Part shown: positions 62,430 through 64,000 of the stretch, one piece after another
Position numbering within the stretch: the first letter of the stretch is position 1
Layout of the letters: every line of letters begins with the position of its first letter
Assembly (NCBI GenBank): GCA_964579295.1
Contig: CAZOGK010000005.1
Location: 1-64,000 of the forward strand
Source of the DNA: JAAYYY01 sp964579295
GTDB lineage: Bacteria > Chloroflexota > Anaerolineae > Promineifilales > Promineifilaceae
DNA: 64,000 nt
Direction: 5' to 3'
Program-made: the position numbers and the translations under genes
The notes under the pieces: model-generated
Database searches by the model: none
Seen by the model: the letters and a program-made list of their open reading frames with translations, nothing else
What the model was told of the DNA's origin: nothing

Positions 62430-64000
62430 CTAGTTTCGCAGCGGCTTACCCGTCTGCAGCATGTGCATGATGCGCTGGCGCGTCTTTTCCTCGCCCAGCA
62501 GCGAGAGGAAGGCCTCGCGCTCCAGGTCGAGAATGTACCAGGGATCGACCCAGGCCGGCGCGCTCAGGTCGCCGCCGCAGAGAACCCAGGCCAGCTTGCG
62601 GCTGATGAGGGCGTCGTGCTCGCTGGCGTAATTACCCCAGACAAAGCTCTGCACGCCGAGCTGCAGGGCGGCCAGGCTGGTGAGGCCGGCGGCGTAAATC
62701 GGCTCTTCTTCGGGCGGGCGGGCGCCGATGTCGGCGAGCTGGCGGGCGCGCTGTTTGGCGACGGCGAGCCGGTGATTGCCGTTCATGACAATCGTGTCAT
62801 GGGGGTTCAGGTAGCCGAGCGCTTTGGCCTGCCAGGCGCTTTCGCCCACTTTCGCCAGGGCAATCTGCTCGAAGACGGCCTGCAGCGGCGGCAGCACGTC
62901 GGCGTTCGCGGTGCGCATGACCGGGTTGACCTTGCGCCGCAGCAGCTCCTTGCAGCCGCTGCCGGCGGGGATGACGCCGACGCCGACCTCGACCAGGCCC
63001 ATATAGCTCTCATGCGCGGCGACGCTCTCCCAACCGGCCATCGCCATCTCCGCGCCGCCGCCGAGGGCCATGCCGTGGATGGCGGTGACCACCGGCCGGG
63101 GCGCGTGGCGCAGGCGCATGGCGGCGCTCTGCAGCTGTCGCACCGTCTGGTCGAGGCTGTCCCACATACCCTGGGCGGCGGCGATGCCGACCAGGGCCAG
63201 GTTAGCGCCCACGCTGAAGTTGTCGCCCTGGTTGCCGACGACAAGCGCGTCGAAGTCGCTCTGCAGCCGCTCCAGGGCGGTGAAGCTCATGTCGATGATA
63301 TCCTGGTCGATGGCGTTCATCTTGCTGTGGAACTCCAGCAGCAGCACGCCGTCGCCCATATCGAGCAGGCTGGCGCCGTCTTTGCGGGCCACGACCCGGC
63401 CCTCGTCGCGCAGCCTGTCGATGTGTATCAGGTTGGGGTCGCTGGCGGCGGAGAGATAGCGGCAGCTGACGAAGTCGTAGTAGGCGCCGTTCTGGTAGAA
63501 CTGCTCGTGGCCGGCGTCGAGCATCTCGCGCACCCAGGCGGCGACGGTAAAGCCGGCCTCTTCCATCTTCTGCGCCGTGTCGGCGACGCCCAGCATATCC
63601 CAGATTTCAAAGGGGCCGGCCTCGTGGCTGAAGCCCCAGCGCATGGCATCGTCAATATCCTGCAGGCAATAGGCAATCTCCGGCGTGACGTGGCTGGCGT
63701 AGCTGAGGCTGTAGTAGATGACGTTGCGCACGTAGTCGGCGGCGCGGTCATCCTGCGCCAGCAGCGCGCGCAGCCGCTCGCCCAGATTCTCGATTTTGCG
63801 CACCTTGCCCACCGACTCAAAGCGCACCGAGGCCGGCGGCCGGTAGGTGAGCGTCTGCGGGTCAATCGTCCAGAACTGGCGCTCGCCGTCGACCATCGTC
63901 ATCTTGTAGAAGCCCTGGCCGGCCTTATTGCCCAGCCAGCCTTTCTCGACCATCTTCTGGCCCAGCCGCGGCGCGTGCTCGCCGCGCAGCACATCGCGGA
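62430..64000 (-). CDS. 3-hydroxyacyl-CoA dehydrogenase/enoyl-CoA hydratase, 5' end outside window
   Basis: Multifunctional beta-oxidation protein; the N-terminal NAD-binding dehydrogenase part lies beyond the right edge. The visible ~523 residues begin in the C-terminal helical part of the dehydrogenase (KMVEKGWLGNKAGQGFYK; then DIDDAMRWGFSHEAGPFEIWDMLGV, read in two pieces). The crotonase domain follows (NQGDNFSVGANL, AIHGMALGGGAEMAMAG, VGVGVIPAGSGCKELL) and a C-terminal helical region. This order (dehydrogenase first, hydratase second) is the reverse of E. coli FadB and is common in Chloroflexota and Deinococcus-type genomes. Pairs with the downstream thiolase. Confidence 0.93.
   Translation of the reverse strand, partial: RDVLRGEHAPRLGQKMVEKGWLGNKAGQGFYKMTMVDGERQFWTIDPQTLTYRPPASVRFESVGKVRKIENLGERLRALLAQDDRAADYVRNVIYYSLSYASHVTPEIAYCLQDIDDAMRWGFSHEAGPFEIWDMLGVADTAQKMEEAGFTVAAWVREMLDAGHEQFYQNGAYYDFVSCRYLSAASDPNLIHIDRLRDEGRVVARKDGASLLDMGDGVLLLEFHSKMNAIDQDIIDMSFTALERLQSDFDALVVGNQGDNFSVGANLALVGIAAAQGMWDSLDQTVRQLQSAAMRLRHAPRPVVTAIHGMALGGGAEMAMAGWESVAAHESYMGLVEVGVGVIPAGSGCKELLRRKVNPVMRTANADVLPPLQAVFEQIALAKVGESAWQAKALGYLNPHDTIVMNGNHRLAVAKQRARQLADIGARPPEEEPIYAAGLTSLAALQLGVQSFVWGNYASEHDALISRKLAWVLCGGDLSAPAWVDPWYILDLEREAFLSLLGEEKTRQRIMHMLQTGKPLRN

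Overview
This is a GC-rich window from a bacterium that I place, with moderate confidence, in the phylum Chloroflexota (Anaerolineae/Caldilineae-like). The reasons are a Gram-positive-type SOS box (GAAC-N4-GTTC) in front of an imuA-imuB-dnaE2 cassette, many PAS/GAF sensor kinases, proline/threonine-rich lipoproteins, a DUF4388 plus MglA-like GTPase pair, and intergenic palindromes of a kind I associate with this phylum. Two 100-N blocks (2228-2327 and 38089-38188) show it is a scaffold of draft contigs. There is no phage, transposase, CRISPR array or rRNA.

Layout. 71-3348: a zinc-finger rhomboid protease convergent with, and overlapping, a four-PAS NarL-type sensor kinase broken by the first gap. 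3449-8900: an SOS-controlled mutagenesis operon (imuA, imuB, DUF6504, dnaE2). 9043-9125: tRNA-Leu(UAA). 9299-12649: a lipoprotein and a secreted subtilase facing each other across two hairpins. 13296-17295: tilS, then a coupled run of sugar O-acetyltransferase, P1-family peptidase and alpha/beta hydrolase. 17568-21275: a tightly packed three-gene operon of unknown function with Cys/His zinc fingers, followed by ftsH, a membrane sensor with a C-terminal HTH, and an alpha-toroid protein. 26444-29734: histidine phosphatase, DUF3048 lipoprotein, multi-pass membrane protein. 29912-37924: a signalling block on the minus strand (hydrolase + beta-helix protein; then response regulator, GAF/PAS histidine kinase, CheY-like regulator, and a hydrolase that has lost its nucleophile). 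38432-42486: CAP-domain protein, MglA-like GTPase, DUF4388 protein, lspA, Ser/Thr kinase. 42655-51096: CNNM/CorC protein, META lipoprotein, DUF971, NDP-forming acyl-CoA synthetase fused to a GNAT, DMT transporter, and a small helical protein plus ArsR/DUF2087 regulator behind a consensus promoter. 51257-56976: lysS, greA, membrane glycosyltransferase, scpA, VanZ. 57032-64000: methyltransferase, oxidoreductase, sensor kinase, thiolase, and a 3-hydroxyacyl-CoA dehydrogenase/enoyl-CoA hydratase running off the right edge.

The least expected structure is in the spaces between genes. At least ten loci carry tandem repeats with a strict 7-nt period but different sequences, often mirrored into hairpins and usually starting within a few bases of a stop codon; one runs into the coding end of a sensor gene. 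Four more dispersed palindrome families share the same positions, and several supply or touch the stop codon of the neighbouring gene. Other points: greA has a promoter followed at once by an intrinsic terminator in its leader; several genes appear to be transcribed without a leader (the -10 box 6-10 nt before the ATG); and the second scaffold gap is flanked by identical 55-bp ends, so it is probably not a real gap.
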